A stretch of 64,000 nucleotides of DNA from Streptantibioticus parmotrematis (GTDB taxonomy: Bacteria; Actinomycetota; Actinomycetes; Streptomycetales; Streptomycetaceae). The stretch spans positions 186,001 to 250,000 of the forward strand of contig NZ_JAINVZ010000004.1 in the NCBI RefSeq assembly GCF_019890615.1. Direction: 5' to 3'. Each line of letters opens with the position of its first letter. Position 1 is the first letter of the stretch. Below are positions 46,926-57,627 of the stretch, piece after piece. The translations under genes were made by a program, and so were the position numbers. Under the pieces are notes generated by a model. It searched no databases. It saw only the letters and a list, made by a program, of their open reading frames with translations, and was not told the DNA's origin.

Positions 46926-47111
46926 ATGGACACCAACATTCCGAACGACGGCAAGGGGCAGCGTCCCGGCTTCGACCTCGGCGCGGGCGTCGGCGACCTG
47001 CTGGGGAACCGCGCGCCGAAGGAGCAGCCGCCCGCTCCCGTGGAGGAAGCGGAGGAGACGCCGAAGGACGGCAAGCCCGTCATCGGCCCTGACAACTGGC
47101 AGAACGGCTGA
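46926..47111 (+). CDS. 61-aa protein in the afsS position, ending PDNWQNG
   Basis: ATG 46926 has an excellent ribosome site (GGGGAGA, 5 nt upstream), so this tiny gene is very likely translated. The product is hydrophilic and Gly/Pro/Glu-rich. It begins MDTNIPNDGKGQRPGF, has an EEAEETPKDGKP middle and ends VIGPDNWQNG, with no signal peptide. It is the same size as S. coelicolor AfsS (63 aa, from memory) and sits in the same place, 172 nt after afsR. AfsS proteins carry D-N-H-M-P repeats; here a single D-N-W occurs at the C-terminus. It may be a divergent AfsS activator or a peptide precursor. Confidence 0.75.
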   Translation: MDTNIPNDGKGQRPGFDLGAGVGDLLGNRAPKEQPPAPVEEAEETPKDGKPVIGPDNWQNG

Positions 47112-47142
47112 TCCCAGCCGCGACGCCGGCTCGGAGCTCCTC

Positions 47143-47242
47143 GGGGGAACGGGGGAACACGGGGGTACGGGGGAGAACGACACGGGGGAACAACGGGGAC
47201 GGGGGACAAACGGGGCCCGCGGGGGAAGCACGTGAACGGGGG
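47143..47242 (+). repeat. Ten G-tracts between the two small genes
   Basis: In 100 nt there are ten runs of four or five G (first at 47143, then 47151, 47161, 47169, 47184, 47195, 47201, 47212, 47221, 47238), separated by short A/C-rich spacers such as AAC and ACAAAC. On the plus-strand transcript this could form tandem G-quadruplexes. Confidence 0.85.
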
Positions 47243-47379
47243 AACCCGGACCAAGTAAGGGCCGTACACGGCGCGTTCACCGCGTACGCGATGCCGGCCG
47301 TAGCGCGGAGGGGGCGCCACGGCCGGTGTCCGGCGTACGCCCTTTTCCGGAATCAGCCACTCCGACCATGGAGCAGACA

Positions 47380-47526
47380 ATGAGTCTCATACGCAGGGCC
47401 GCCCTCGTGGTGGCCGGGACGGCGGCAATCGTCGCCGCCATCGTGATACCGGCGACGGCGGCCAACGCGTCCACGCCGACCGGTATCAGCGCGGCCGTCC
47501 AGCCCGACAACTGGGCGTCCGGCTGA
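47380..47526 (+). CDS. 48-aa secreted peptide precursor ending PDNWASG
   Basis: ATG 47380 has GGAG 6 nt upstream; an ATG at 47368 in the same frame lacks a site. Residues 1-30 are a classic Sec signal peptide: MSLIRR, a hydrophobic core of Val/Ala/Ile, then TAANA. Cleavage after ANA would release an 18-residue peptide, STPTGISAAVQPDNWASG. Its last seven residues follow the same P-D-N-W-x-x-G-stop pattern as the 61-aa protein upstream. A strong terminator follows 20 nt later. It does not match a family I know; an exported signalling peptide or RiPP-like precursor is possible. Confidence 0.7.
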   Translation: MSLIRRAALVVAGTAAIVAAIVIPATAANASTPTGISAAVQPDNWASG

Positions 47527-47545
47527 CAAGGCCCTGCCCCTGAGC

Positions 47546-47588
47546 GGGGTGGCGACGGCACCGGGGGGTCCGTCGCCACCCCTTTTTT
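47546..47588 (+). terminator. Rho-independent terminator of the afsR-peptide region
   Basis: A 13-bp perfect stem (GGGGTGGCGACGG with CCGTCGCCACCCC), 11-nt loop and TTTTTT. It is one of the few hairpins in the window with a true T-run. Confidence 0.9.
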
Positions 47589-47625
47589 CGCGTTCTCACG
47601 AAGATTTCTCGCGTTCTCACGAAGA
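47588..47625. repeat. 17-bp direct repeat after the terminator
   Basis: TCGCGTTCTCACGAAGA occurs twice (47588-47604 and 47609-47625), 21 nt apart, between the peptide terminator and the afsK terminator. Confidence 0.75.
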
Positions 47626-47636
47626 GCCCGCACAGC

Positions 47637-47674
47637 GCCCGGTGAGCCGGGCGCCCCCGCGCGGCTCACCGGGC
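47637..47674 (-). terminator. Terminator hairpin of afsK
   Basis: A 12-bp perfect stem (GCCCGGTGAGCC with GGCTCACCGGGC) and 14-nt loop, 8 nt beyond the minus-strand afsK stop. Confidence 0.7.
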
Positions 47675-47681
47675 TCCCGCC

Positions 47682-50147
<2,466 letters not shown>

Positions 50148-50728
50148 TGCCCTGCCACCTCCCCGTCCCCCGAATTCTTGCAGCCCCGGGCGACCACTCA
50201 CCGCCGACCGCCCCGGGGTCGGCTGCTGATTCTTCCTGGGATACGTCCCGGTTGCGAACCCGGGGCGCGCGCCCGTGTGGCGCACCCCGCCCCCGTCCAC
50301 CCCGCGCCCCCACGGACCCGCAGGTCAGACCACATCCGGGCACTTCGGCCGACCCCGCCCTTACCTCGAAGACGGCGAGTCGGCCCACAGAAGAGGGGAA
50401 AGGGCTTTTTGTCGGATGTATCGGTTGATTCGGTGTATATCAGCGGGGTGGATTGTCGGTACGGCGGTACGGCAGGACGACGCGCGGCGGGGGCGGCGGT
50501 GCGGCGGGCTCGCAGGGTCCGGGGGCCTGCGGGCTCGCGAGGTCGGTGGACCTGCGGGCGCGCGGGGGCGGCGGGCCCGGCGGGCCTGCGGAAGCGCCGG
50601 GCAGCAGGCTCGCGAAGACGACGGGCCTGCGGGCGTGCGGGGGCGGTGGGCACGGCGGGCCGGCGGAGGGCGGCACGGGCAGCGGGGCCGAGGCGCCGGG
50701 GCCGGGGCGTGCGAGCCGGGGCGGGTGC
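50148..50728. other. Gene-free leader of afsK with GC-rich repeats
   Basis: No gene is supported. Positions 50405-50450 form an AT-rich island (TGTATCGGTTGATTCGGTG, then TATATCAG) that probably carries the afsK promoter. From 50470 to 50720 there are degenerate repeats of GCCTGCGGGCNCGCGGGGGC type. Confidence 0.5.
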
Positions 50729-51583
50729 CTACTCCTGCCCGGTCCGCCTGGATATGTCGATCACCGTGAAGTGCGTGCCCTGGTTGTCCACGACCGAGGC
50801 CAGTCGGCCGTGCGGGCTGTCCTGGGGCTCCCGGTCGACCTTGCCGCCGAGCCTGCGGACCGTCGCCACCGCCCGGTCGCAGTCCTCGACGCCGAAGTAC
50901 ACGACGAAGTGCGAGGGCAGCTCGGCGGGGGAGTCCGCGCCCATGCGCATCCGGCCGCCCACGTAGACCTTCTCCTCCCTCTCCGCCTCTTCCCCCTCCG
51001 CGTCCTCCCCCTGTACGGCACCCCCGCCCTCCGGCCCCCGTTCGCCCTTCACGGTCCACACCTCGTAATCGAAGGGGCCGTCCGCCTGGCCGATCTGCTC
51101 CGCGTCGAAGCCGAAGACCTGCCGGTAGAAGGGGTCCACCGCGTCCTTGTCCCGCGCGTACAGCTCCGTCCAGCAGAACGAGCCAGGCCCGTTCCTCTCC
51201 TGGAAGCCCACGTGCCCCGCCCCCTGCCAGACTCCGAACACCGCGTCCCCGGGGTCGGCGGCCATCAGCAGCGAGCCCGCCTCACCGACCACCGCGGGAC
51301 CGGTGATGATCTGACCGCCCGCCTTGCGGACCCGCGCTGCCGTGCCGGGGAGATCGGGCGAGGCGAAGTAGACGTTCCACACGGTGGGCATGCGCCCGTC
51401 GGGCTTGGCGATCAGGCCCGCGACGATCTTGTCGTCCCGGCGGGCCAGCGTGTAGGAGTGGCGCTCGTCGTCTCCCTCGTCGAACGTCCAGCCCAGCAGT
51501 TCTCCGTAGAAGCGCTTGCCCGCTTCCAGGTCGGGGAGCATCGCGTCCGCCCAGCAGGGCTCCCCCTCAACGAATGCCGCCAT
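50729..51583 (-). CDS. Two-domain VOC (glyoxalase-like) protein
   Basis: A 284-aa protein with two VOC domains: MAAFVEGEPCWADAMLPDLEAGKRFYGELLGWTF, and GSFCWTELYARDKDAVDPFYRQVFGFDAEQI. An Glu/Arg-rich linker (EDAEGEEAEREEK) lies inside the second. VOC domains bind metals or small ligands. ATG 51583 is chosen because GGGAGGAG is 8 nt upstream. It lies directly upstream of afsK on the same strand. In S. coelicolor the neighbouring gene kbpA encodes an AfsK-binding inhibitor (from memory), so this could be its counterpart; I cannot confirm that KbpA is a VOC protein. Confidence 0.85.
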   Translation of the reverse strand: MAAFVEGEPCWADAMLPDLEAGKRFYGELLGWTFDEGDDERHSYTLARRDDKIVAGLIAKPDGRMPTVWNVYFASPDLPGTAARVRKAGGQIITGPAVVGEAGSLLMAADPGDAVFGVWQGAGHVGFQERNGPGSFCWTELYARDKDAVDPFYRQVFGFDAEQIGQADGPFDYEVWTVKGERGPEGGGAVQGEDAEGEEAEREEKVYVGGRMRMGADSPAELPSHFVVYFGVEDCDRAVATVRRLGGKVDREPQDSPHGRLASVVDNQGTHFTVIDISRRTGQE

Positions 51584-52409
51584 GACCATGGCTCCTCCCG
51601 TGCGAGGCATCCCCCTCGACCGGGGGGATGTCGTGATAGCCACGCTATTCCTCGTTCACGGCTTTCGCCCGGCCTGTGGACAACCTCCACTCGAACAGGT
51701 GATCAATTTATCCCGAGCATGTCGTCATACCGCGTGAGCTGACCCAGGCGGCACGCGTGGCCGACGTCTCCATGCCATCGCCTCACGCCATCACCCCAAT
51801 CCCATCACCCCGATCCCATCGCCCTCACGCAATCGCCCTCGTGGAGCCGCCATCGCGCCGTCCCCCTCACACCCAGCCGCCCTCCCGCCGTCGCCCTCCC
51901 CCAGTCGCCCCCCGCCGCCGAAGACGCGTCGCCGACCCCTCATGCCGTCTCGGGGGACCTGTCAACAAAGGGCGCCTCCTCGCCGCACCCCACACCATCC
52001 CTCCGGGCGTCCACAGCCGTTCGGCGCAGAGTCAGCGCAGAAATGGCCTTTGCGCAAAGGGAGTTGTCCCGAAGCGACGCCCAAGAGCGGATCGGCCGTC
52101 ACCATCGAGCGTCCTGGCCACTCCTGACGCCCGGATCGATTCCGCGTCACCAGAACGAACCCCACACCACTCCCACAGGCCATTCCCAGGGAATCCCATG
52201 AAACGACAGGCAATGGCACGGCGTGGCATGACAGAGCGTGGAGCGATGGGCTTCTCCCGACGCCATCGCAGTTCCCTTTACCCTTCCGGCATCTGACGGA
52301 GCACGCTGGGTAACCGGTGCTGACCTGCGCGTTCATGGTCGCGGGGAGCCTCCTCCCCATTTGCAGGCTGCCGAATCGCGCGCTGATCACCCGAAGGTAA
52401 ACTGACGGC
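51584..52409. other. Gene-free region with C-rich repeats and a palindrome
   Basis: No supported gene over 826 nt. From 51775 to 51850 there are tandem ATCACCCCAATCCC-like units. A perfect palindrome lies at 52048. The region just before 52410 carries TAAACT, the likely -10 of the TetR gene. Confidence 0.5.
52048..52061. promoter_or_regulatory. 14-bp perfect palindrome
   Basis: CCTTTGCGCAAAGG, 350 nt upstream of the TetR gene in an otherwise empty region. A regulator-binding site is possible; no promoter is visible beside it. Confidence 0.3.
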
Positions 52410-53057
52410 ATGACAGGACAAGTTCGCACCGTCGACGGCCGGGTTGCCGGGCGCCGCGGGCAGGCGACGCGGCAGAAGCTGCTCGAATGCCTCAGCGAGA
52501 TGCTCAGCACCCACCCGTACCGGGACGTCAAGGTCATCGACGTCGCCCGGATGGCGGGTACCTCCCCCGCAACGTTCTACCAGTACTTCCCCGACGTCGA
52601 GGGCGCCGTCCTCGAGCTCGCGGAAGAGATGGCCAAGGAAGGCACGACCCTCACCGACCTCGTCGCCGGCCGCAACTGGGTGGGCAAGCCCGCCTACGCC
52701 GCGGCCGAGGACCTGGTGGACGGGTTCCTCACCTTCTGGCGCAAGAACGACGCCATCCTGCGCGTCGTGGACCTCGGAGCGGCGGAAGGGGACAAACGGT
52801 TCTACAAGATCCGTATGAAGATCCTCAACGCCGTGACCAACTCCCTCACCGACTCCATCAAGGAGTTGCAGAGCAAGGGGAAGGTCGATAAGACGGTCAG
52901 TCCGGCGGCGATGGCCGGTTCGCTGGTCGTCATGCTCGCCGCGGCGGCCGCGCACCAGAAGGGCTTCCAGTCCTGGGGCGTCAAGCAGGCCGAGTTGAAG
53001 CCGAACCTGGCCCTTCTCGTGCATCTCGGCGTCACGGGCAAGAAGCCCACGAAGTAG
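52410..53057 (+). CDS. TetR family regulator
   Basis: A 215-aa TetR protein. The HTH (residues about 15-65) includes RGQATRQKLLECLSEML, VKVIDVARMAGTSPATFYQYFPDVEGAVLEL; a helical ligand domain follows and ends in a Lys-rich tail. TAAACT ends 6 nt before ATG 52410 and no ribosome site is present, pointing to a leaderless message. From memory, S. coelicolor has a TetR gene (SCO4421) near afsK. The target genes are unknown; no divergent partner exists. Confidence 0.92.
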   Translation: MTGQVRTVDGRVAGRRGQATRQKLLECLSEMLSTHPYRDVKVIDVARMAGTSPATFYQYFPDVEGAVLELAEEMAKEGTTLTDLVAGRNWVGKPAYAAAEDLVDGFLTFWRKNDAILRVVDLGAAEGDKRFYKIRMKILNAVTNSLTDSIKELQSKGKVDKTVSPAAMAGSLVVMLAAAAAHQKGFQSWGVKQAELKPNLALLVHLGVTGKKPTK

Positions 53058-53283
53058 GCCCCGCCCGCTTCTCGTTTCACGTCATCCGTCAGTCCTGCCA
53101 CGCAACGACGCGGGCGTCTGCCGGCCCTCGGGGGAGGTTGCCGGTCCAGGCGCCCGCGCGCGTGCGTCCGGGCCCATCCGGCCCGCGCCCGGCGCACGCC
53201 CCTCTTCGCCCCCTCACGCCCCAGCGATCCCCCGCGCCCCGGCCCTGCCGCGTGATCGCCGGGTGTCCAGGCATGATCGGGGG

Positions 53284-53547
53284 ATGCGACAAGAGACGCC
53301 GAAGAGTTCCGCCATGCGTCGGCTCACCCCGACCGAGGACAGTTCCTGGACGGTGCTGCGGACGCACCTCGTCATCTGGATCCTCTTCGGACTCCTCTGG
53401 ATCAGCTGGCAGTTCTGGGGCGACGGCTCGACGTCACGCAGGCTGCTCGGCGTGGTCCTGACGCTGGTGGCGATCGCGCAGATGCTCAGCACGGTCGGCC
53501 TGATGCGCAAGAAGCGGCAGAAGGAGCGCGAGCAGCCTCCGCTGTGA
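53284..53547 (+). CDS. Small two-helix membrane protein
   Basis: An 87-aa protein with two hydrophobic segments (about 24-43, HLVIWILFGLLWISWQFW; about 50-70, LLGVVLTLVAIAQMLSTVGL) and a Lys/Arg-rich C-terminus, so both ends are likely cytoplasmic. ATG 53284 has GGGGG just upstream and CATGAT 6 nt before it. No family recognised. Confidence 0.7.
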   Translation: MRQETPKSSAMRRLTPTEDSSWTVLRTHLVIWILFGLLWISWQFWGDGSTSRRLLGVVLTLVAIAQMLSTVGLMRKKRQKEREQPPL

Positions 53548-53566
53548 CCGCCCGTTCGACGCGGTG

Positions 53567-53638
53567 GCGTACGACGCGATGGCGTACGGCGCGATGGCCT
53601 TCAACACGGCAGCGCACGACGCGGCAGCGCACGACGCA
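53567..53638. repeat. 15-bp tandem repeats
   Basis: GCGTACGACGCGATG, GCGTACGGCGCGATG, a 12-nt variant, then GCAGCGCACGACGCG and GCAGCGCACGACGCA. The array lies between convergent genes. Confidence 0.8.
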
Positions 53639-53721
53639 CGAGTCGGCGCGGCCAACGCGTGGACGGGGCGCACGGGAGCGTCGGTCCGGCCCCGGTCCGC
53701 CCCCGGTGCGCACGCAAGCCG

Positions 53722-54324
53722 TCAACGGTCCCTCGTCCGCCCGTCAGCCCTGGCCGCCGTCCGGGCCGTGGTGACGTCCGGTGCCGGATCCGTGGTGAGG
53801 CGGGCGTGCAGATGCACGGTGAGGAAGCCGCCGTCCACGTCGGGCAGCGCGTCGCGCAACGTGCCCTCGTACGCGTACCCGCAGCGCCGGGCGACGCCGC
53901 ACGACGCGTCGTTGCCGACCGCGTGGCCCAGCTCCAGGCGGTGCAGCCCGAGGTCGCGGAACGCCCACCGCGTGCAGGCTTCCAGAGCGCGCGACGCGAG
54001 GCGGCGGCCGCGCGCTTCGGGCAACGTCCAGTAGCCGACCCGCCCGCTGCCCGTTCGCGGGTCGATGCTGTTGACGTTGATGCTGCCGCGTACGACACCG
54101 TCCTCGAGGACCGCGAACGACGCCGTCTCACCGCGCCGCCAGCCCAGAGCGCGGGTCCGCACGAAGTCGATCGCCCCCTCGATGTCCTCAACGGGCTCGG
54201 CCGCCGGAGGGTTCCAGCGCAGGTAGTCGCGATCGGTCAGTCCGCGCAGCATGTCGGGGGCGTCGCCCTCCTCCCACGGTCGGAGCAGCAGCCCGTACGC
54301 CTCGATCTCCACCGGTCGCAGCAT
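53722..54324 (-). CDS. GNAT family N-acetyltransferase
   Basis: A 200-aa GNAT protein of the RimJ/RimL-like type: LLLRPWEEGDAPDMLRG, ASFAVLEDGVVRGSINV, GSGRVGYWTLPEARGRRLASRALEAC (acetyl-CoA loop) and LHRLELGHAVGNDASCGVARRCGYAYEG. It transfers an acyl group from acyl-CoA to an amine. ATG 54324 gives the usual LRPVE start; a GTG 15 nt earlier is possible. The Ala/Arg/Asp tail is low complexity. Confidence 0.9.
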   Translation of the reverse strand: MLRPVEIEAYGLLLRPWEEGDAPDMLRGLTDRDYLRWNPPAAEPVEDIEGAIDFVRTRALGWRRGETASFAVLEDGVVRGSINVNSIDPRTGSGRVGYWTLPEARGRRLASRALEACTRWAFRDLGLHRLELGHAVGNDASCGVARRCGYAYEGTLRDALPDVDGGFLTVHLHARLTTDPAPDVTTARTAARADGRTRDR

Positions 54325-54514
54325 CGTTTCATTCAACACCGGGCCGGACGAGCGGCACCCTCACGGAGTCGGTCCACCCGCACAGCCGCGGCCCCCGCCC
54401 TCGGCCAGGAACGGCAACCTTTACCGTGCAGCGCGGTTCCCGCCCACCCGACGCCCCAGTAACATGACTGGGCGTCAATTCTGTTGGCCGGCTCACCAGA
54501 ATCGGACGGGACCC

Positions 54515-56779
54515 ATGCTTGGATCCACACACGGCTCCCTCAGCACCGATCCCCGTACGACACGCGCCGCGACCTGCGGTGAACGTCGGGTGTCCCACGC
54601 CGGTGACACCACGGACCTCGACGTCGGCGGCCGTCCACTGCACGCGTCCGTTCCCGACCTCGACGCGTTCTTCCGTCCCGCGACCGTGGCCGTCATCGGT
54701 GCCCGCGACGCCGACGACAGCGCCGAAGCCGCCGTCACCCGGCACCTCATGGCGTGGGCCGAGCGGCTGGACGCACGGCTGCTCCCGGTGAACCCGCGTC
54801 ACCGGACCGTCTTCGGCGTGCCCTGTCTGCCGTCCGTCGCGAGCCTTCCGTGCCCGGTGGACCTCGCCGTCGTCCTGACCGCCGACCCCGCCTGCGAACT
54901 GGGGGAACTCGCCGCTGCCCAAGCGAAGTCCGCCGTCGTCCTCGCCCCCGGTCTCACGGCGGCCGAGGGCCGGCGGCGACTGGCCGACGTGGTCTCCGGT
55001 TCCGGTCTGCGGCTGCTGGGGCCTTCCACCGGCCTCGACGCCTTCGCCCACCTGCGCGACGATCTCGGCGGCCCCGCCATCGCGTTGGTCACCCAGCACG
55101 GCGACCAGGGCCACCCGGTCCTCGCCCTCCAGGATTTGGGCATACGAGTCAGCCACTGGGCGGTCACGGGCGACGAGGCCGATCTCGAAGTGGCGGATTT
55201 CGTCGCGTACTTCGCCGAACAGCCGGAGGCCGGAGCCATCGCCGCGCACGTGGACGGGTTCAGGGACGGCAGGGCGTTCCTGCTCGCCGCCGATCGCGCG
55301 GCACGCAACGGCGTTCCCGTCGTCGCGATCACGTCCGGCCGCACGCGGGCCGGAACGCGTACGGGGACCGGAAGCCGTACGGGGACCGGAAGCCGTACGG
55401 CCGCATCGCGCGCCGACGGGCCGACCGGTTCGGCCTCAGTCGAGGACGCGGTCGCGGACGCGGCGTTCCGGCAGTTCGGCGTCATCAGGGTGGACGGGCC
55501 GGACCGGTTGCGGGACACGGCCGCGTTGCTGGCCCGTGCCCGGCCTCCGAAGGCCGACGGCGTCGCCGTCTACGCCCCCTCGGGCAGCACGGACGGAACC
55601 GGCGGTACCGGCGCGTACTTCCGCGACCTGGCGACGGCGGCCGGGCTGCTGGTCCCCTCGTTCGACGCCGAGAAGCAGGCAGAGCTGCGCCGGTGGATAC
55701 CCGGCTCCCTGAGCGTGGCCAACCCCGTGGAACACGGCGGTCGGTCGGTGGGCGGCCGGTACGGGCCGAGGATCCTCGACGCGATCCTGGCCGACCCTTC
55801 GGTGGGCGTCCTGGTCTGCCCGATCACCGGTCCGTTTCCTCCGATGAGCGACGCACTCGTGCAGCAGCTGGTGGACGCGGCGGACCGTACGGACAAGGTG
55901 GTGTGCGTCGTCTGGGGCTCGCCGGTGGGCACGGAAGTGGCCTATCGCCGCACGCTTCTGCGCTCGTCCCGTGTCGCCACGTTTCGTACGTTCGGCAACT
56001 GCGTCGCCGCCGTCGGGGCCCACTTGGACCACCACCGGTTCGTCGTCGGCTACCGCTCACCGTTCGAGAGCGCGCCGCGCACTCCGTCCCCCTCCGCGCG
56101 CAGGGCCCGCGCGTTCCTGCGGCCGGGTCAACGGCTGAGCGAGCACGCGGCGAAGCGGCTGCTGCGGGCGTACGGCGTCCGGGTACCGCGCGAACACCTC
56201 GTGACCAGCGCCGCCGGAGCGGTCCGGGCGGCCGGGCTGGTCGGCTACCCCGTGGTCATGAAGGCCTCGGGGGCACACCTCGCGCACCGGTCCGAACGCG
56301 GCCTGGTCAAGCTGGGATTGACATCCGCGAGCCAGGTGCGCGACACGTACCGGGACCTCACCGACATCGCCCGCCACGAAGGCGTCGGTCTCGACGGCGT
56401 CCTCGTCTGCCAGATGGTCGAGCCCGGGATCGAGATGGCCGTCGGTGTCGTCGACGACGGCGTGTTCGGGCCCGCGGTGACGGTCGGGCTCGGCGGCGTC
56501 TTCGGGGCTGCCCTGGGGGAACCGGCCGTCCGCGTCACACCGTTCACGGAGGCCGAGGCGCGGCGGATGCTCCACGAACTGCCGGGGTGCGCCCTGCTGG
56601 AGGGGGTGCGAGGGCGGCCCCCCGCGGACGTCGACGCGCTGGTCGACATCGTTCTGCGCGTGCAACGCATGGCCATGGAACTCGGCGACGAGCTGGCCGG
56701 GTTGGACGTCGATCCCCTCGTGGTGCTGCCGCGCGGGCAGGGAGCGGTGGCACTGGACGCGAACGCCGTCTGCCGTTGA
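54515..56779 (+). CDS. ADP-forming acetate-CoA ligase-like protein
   Basis: A 754-aa protein of the Acd/Pat-like family. It has an N-terminal CoA-binding domain (FFRPATVAVIGA near residue 50), a succinyl-CoA-ligase-like flavodoxin domain with SLSVANPVEHGG (about 395), and a C-terminal ATP-grasp domain (LSEHAAKRLLRAYGVRVPRE, GYPVVMKASGAHLAHRSERG, GVFGPAVTVGLGGVFGAAL). Family members make ATP from acyl-CoA or form acyl-CoA. No GNAT domain is fused, though a GNAT gene is the divergent neighbour. GGACGGG precedes ATG 54515. A short in-frame repeat lies in the linker at 55358. Confidence 0.87.
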   Translation: MLGSTHGSLSTDPRTTRAATCGERRVSHAGDTTDLDVGGRPLHASVPDLDAFFRPATVAVIGARDADDSAEAAVTRHLMAWAERLDARLLPVNPRHRTVFGVPCLPSVASLPCPVDLAVVLTADPACELGELAAAQAKSAVVLAPGLTAAEGRRRLADVVSGSGLRLLGPSTGLDAFAHLRDDLGGPAIALVTQHGDQGHPVLALQDLGIRVSHWAVTGDEADLEVADFVAYFAEQPEAGAIAAHVDGFRDGRAFLLAADRAARNGVPVVAITSGRTRAGTRTGTGSRTGTGSRTAASRADGPTGSASVEDAVADAAFRQFGVIRVDGPDRLRDTAALLARARPPKADGVAVYAPSGSTDGTGGTGAYFRDLATAAGLLVPSFDAEKQAELRRWIPGSLSVANPVEHGGRSVGGRYGPRILDAILADPSVGVLVCPITGPFPPMSDALVQQLVDAADRTDKVVCVVWGSPVGTEVAYRRTLLRSSRVATFRTFGNCVAAVGAHLDHHRFVVGYRSPFESAPRTPSPSARRARAFLRPGQRLSEHAAKRLLRAYGVRVPREHLVTSAAGAVRAAGLVGYPVVMKASGAHLAHRSERGLVKLGLTSASQVRDTYRDLTDIARHEGVGLDGVLVCQMVEPGIEMAVGVVDDGVFGPAVTVGLGGVFGAALGEPAVRVTPFTEAEARRMLHELPGCALLEGVRGRPPADVDALVDIVLRVQRMAMELGDELAGLDVDPLVVLPRGQGAVALDANAVCR
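55358..55393 (+). repeat. In-frame 18-bp minisatellite
   Basis: CGTACGGGGACCGGAAGC occurs twice in tandem, with flanking partial copies, encoding repeated R-T-G-T-G-S in the linker of the acyl-CoA-synthetase-like protein. Copy number can change without a frameshift. Confidence 0.85.
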
Positions 56780-56912
56780 GATCGCCGTCCGCCGCTGAAC
56801 GGGGGCTCGCGGTGGCGCGAGGCGGGGGCGCGTGCCGGAACGTGTGCCGTTCGGGGGCCGCCGCCCGCCCCCCTTCCTAACCACCGTCACGTCAGCTTCA
56901 ATTGACGGTGTG

Positions 56913-57587
56913 ATGGGACACGCGGGAATGGCCGCCGCAGCCGTCCGCTACCTCAGGTCGGTCGGCGCCGCGACCTCCGTCGAGCCGGTGGAGCCGCTGC
57001 CCAGGCCGGAGTTGCGGGCCGTGCGGGAGGACGAGCGGGCGCCGTTCGACGCGGCGCGGTTCCGCCACGTGCTGGGGCACTTCGCCAGCGGCGTCACCAT
57101 CGTCACGGCACCGGGCGTGGCCACCGAGGCGCCCGACGCGTTAGGCGGCCGGGCATCCGGCACGTTGGACGCCGACGCGGCAGAGCCGCCCGCACCCGCC
57201 GGGTTCGCCTGCCAGTCCTTCTCGTCGCTCTCCCTCGACCCCCCGCTCGTGGCCTTCATGGTGGCCCGTACGTCGGGCAGCTGGCCGCGCATCGCCCGCG
57301 CCGGGGTCTTCTGCGTCAACGTGCTGGCGGCCGGACAGGAGGCCCTGTGCCGCGCCTTCGCGGTCAGCGGTGCCGACAAGTTCGCCGGGGTCGAGTGGAC
57401 GCCCGCGCCCGCGACGGGCGCGCCACTGCTCGCGGGGGTCGCGGCGTGGGTCGACTGCGAGGTGCACGCGGTGCACACCGGGGGCGACCACCTCGTCGTC
57501 GTCGGCCGCGTCAAGGACCTGGGCGCACCGGCGGAACCGCTCCCTCCGCTGCTGTTCCACCGCGGCCGGTTCGGCGGCCTCGCCTGA
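56913..57587 (+). CDS. Flavin reductase family protein
   Basis: A 224-aa member of the HpaC-like flavin reductases. FDAARFRHVLGHFASGVTIVTA, GFACQSFSSLSLDPPLVAFMVARTSGSWPRI, GVFCVNVLAAGQEALCRAFA and PPLLFHRGRFGGL are family hallmarks. It supplies reduced flavin to partner monooxygenases; the LLM enzyme at 39756 is a possible but distant partner. About 25 extra residues (PGVATEAPDALGGRASG region) lie between the first strand and the CQSF block. ATG 56913 was chosen from several weak candidates; the ATG at 56928 is an alternative. Confidence 0.88.
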   Translation: MGHAGMAAAAVRYLRSVGAATSVEPVEPLPRPELRAVREDERAPFDAARFRHVLGHFASGVTIVTAPGVATEAPDALGGRASGTLDADAAEPPAPAGFACQSFSSLSLDPPLVAFMVARTSGSWPRIARAGVFCVNVLAAGQEALCRAFAVSGADKFAGVEWTPAPATGAPLLAGVAAWVDCEVHAVHTGGDHLVVVGRVKDLGAPAEPLPPLLFHRGRFGGLA

Positions 57588-57627
57588 GCGGCAGCCCCCG
57601 AGCCGCACCCACGCGACCCCCAACACC

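Noticed and set aside
47326-47379. Longer start (47326 or 47368) for the 48-aa peptide
   Set aside because: It lacks a ribosome site and would put polar residues before the signal peptide; GGAG fits ATG 47380.
54515-56779. GNAT-fused protein acetyltransferase (Pat-like)
   Set aside because: No GNAT motif lies in this protein. The GNAT gene at 53722 is separate and on the other strand.
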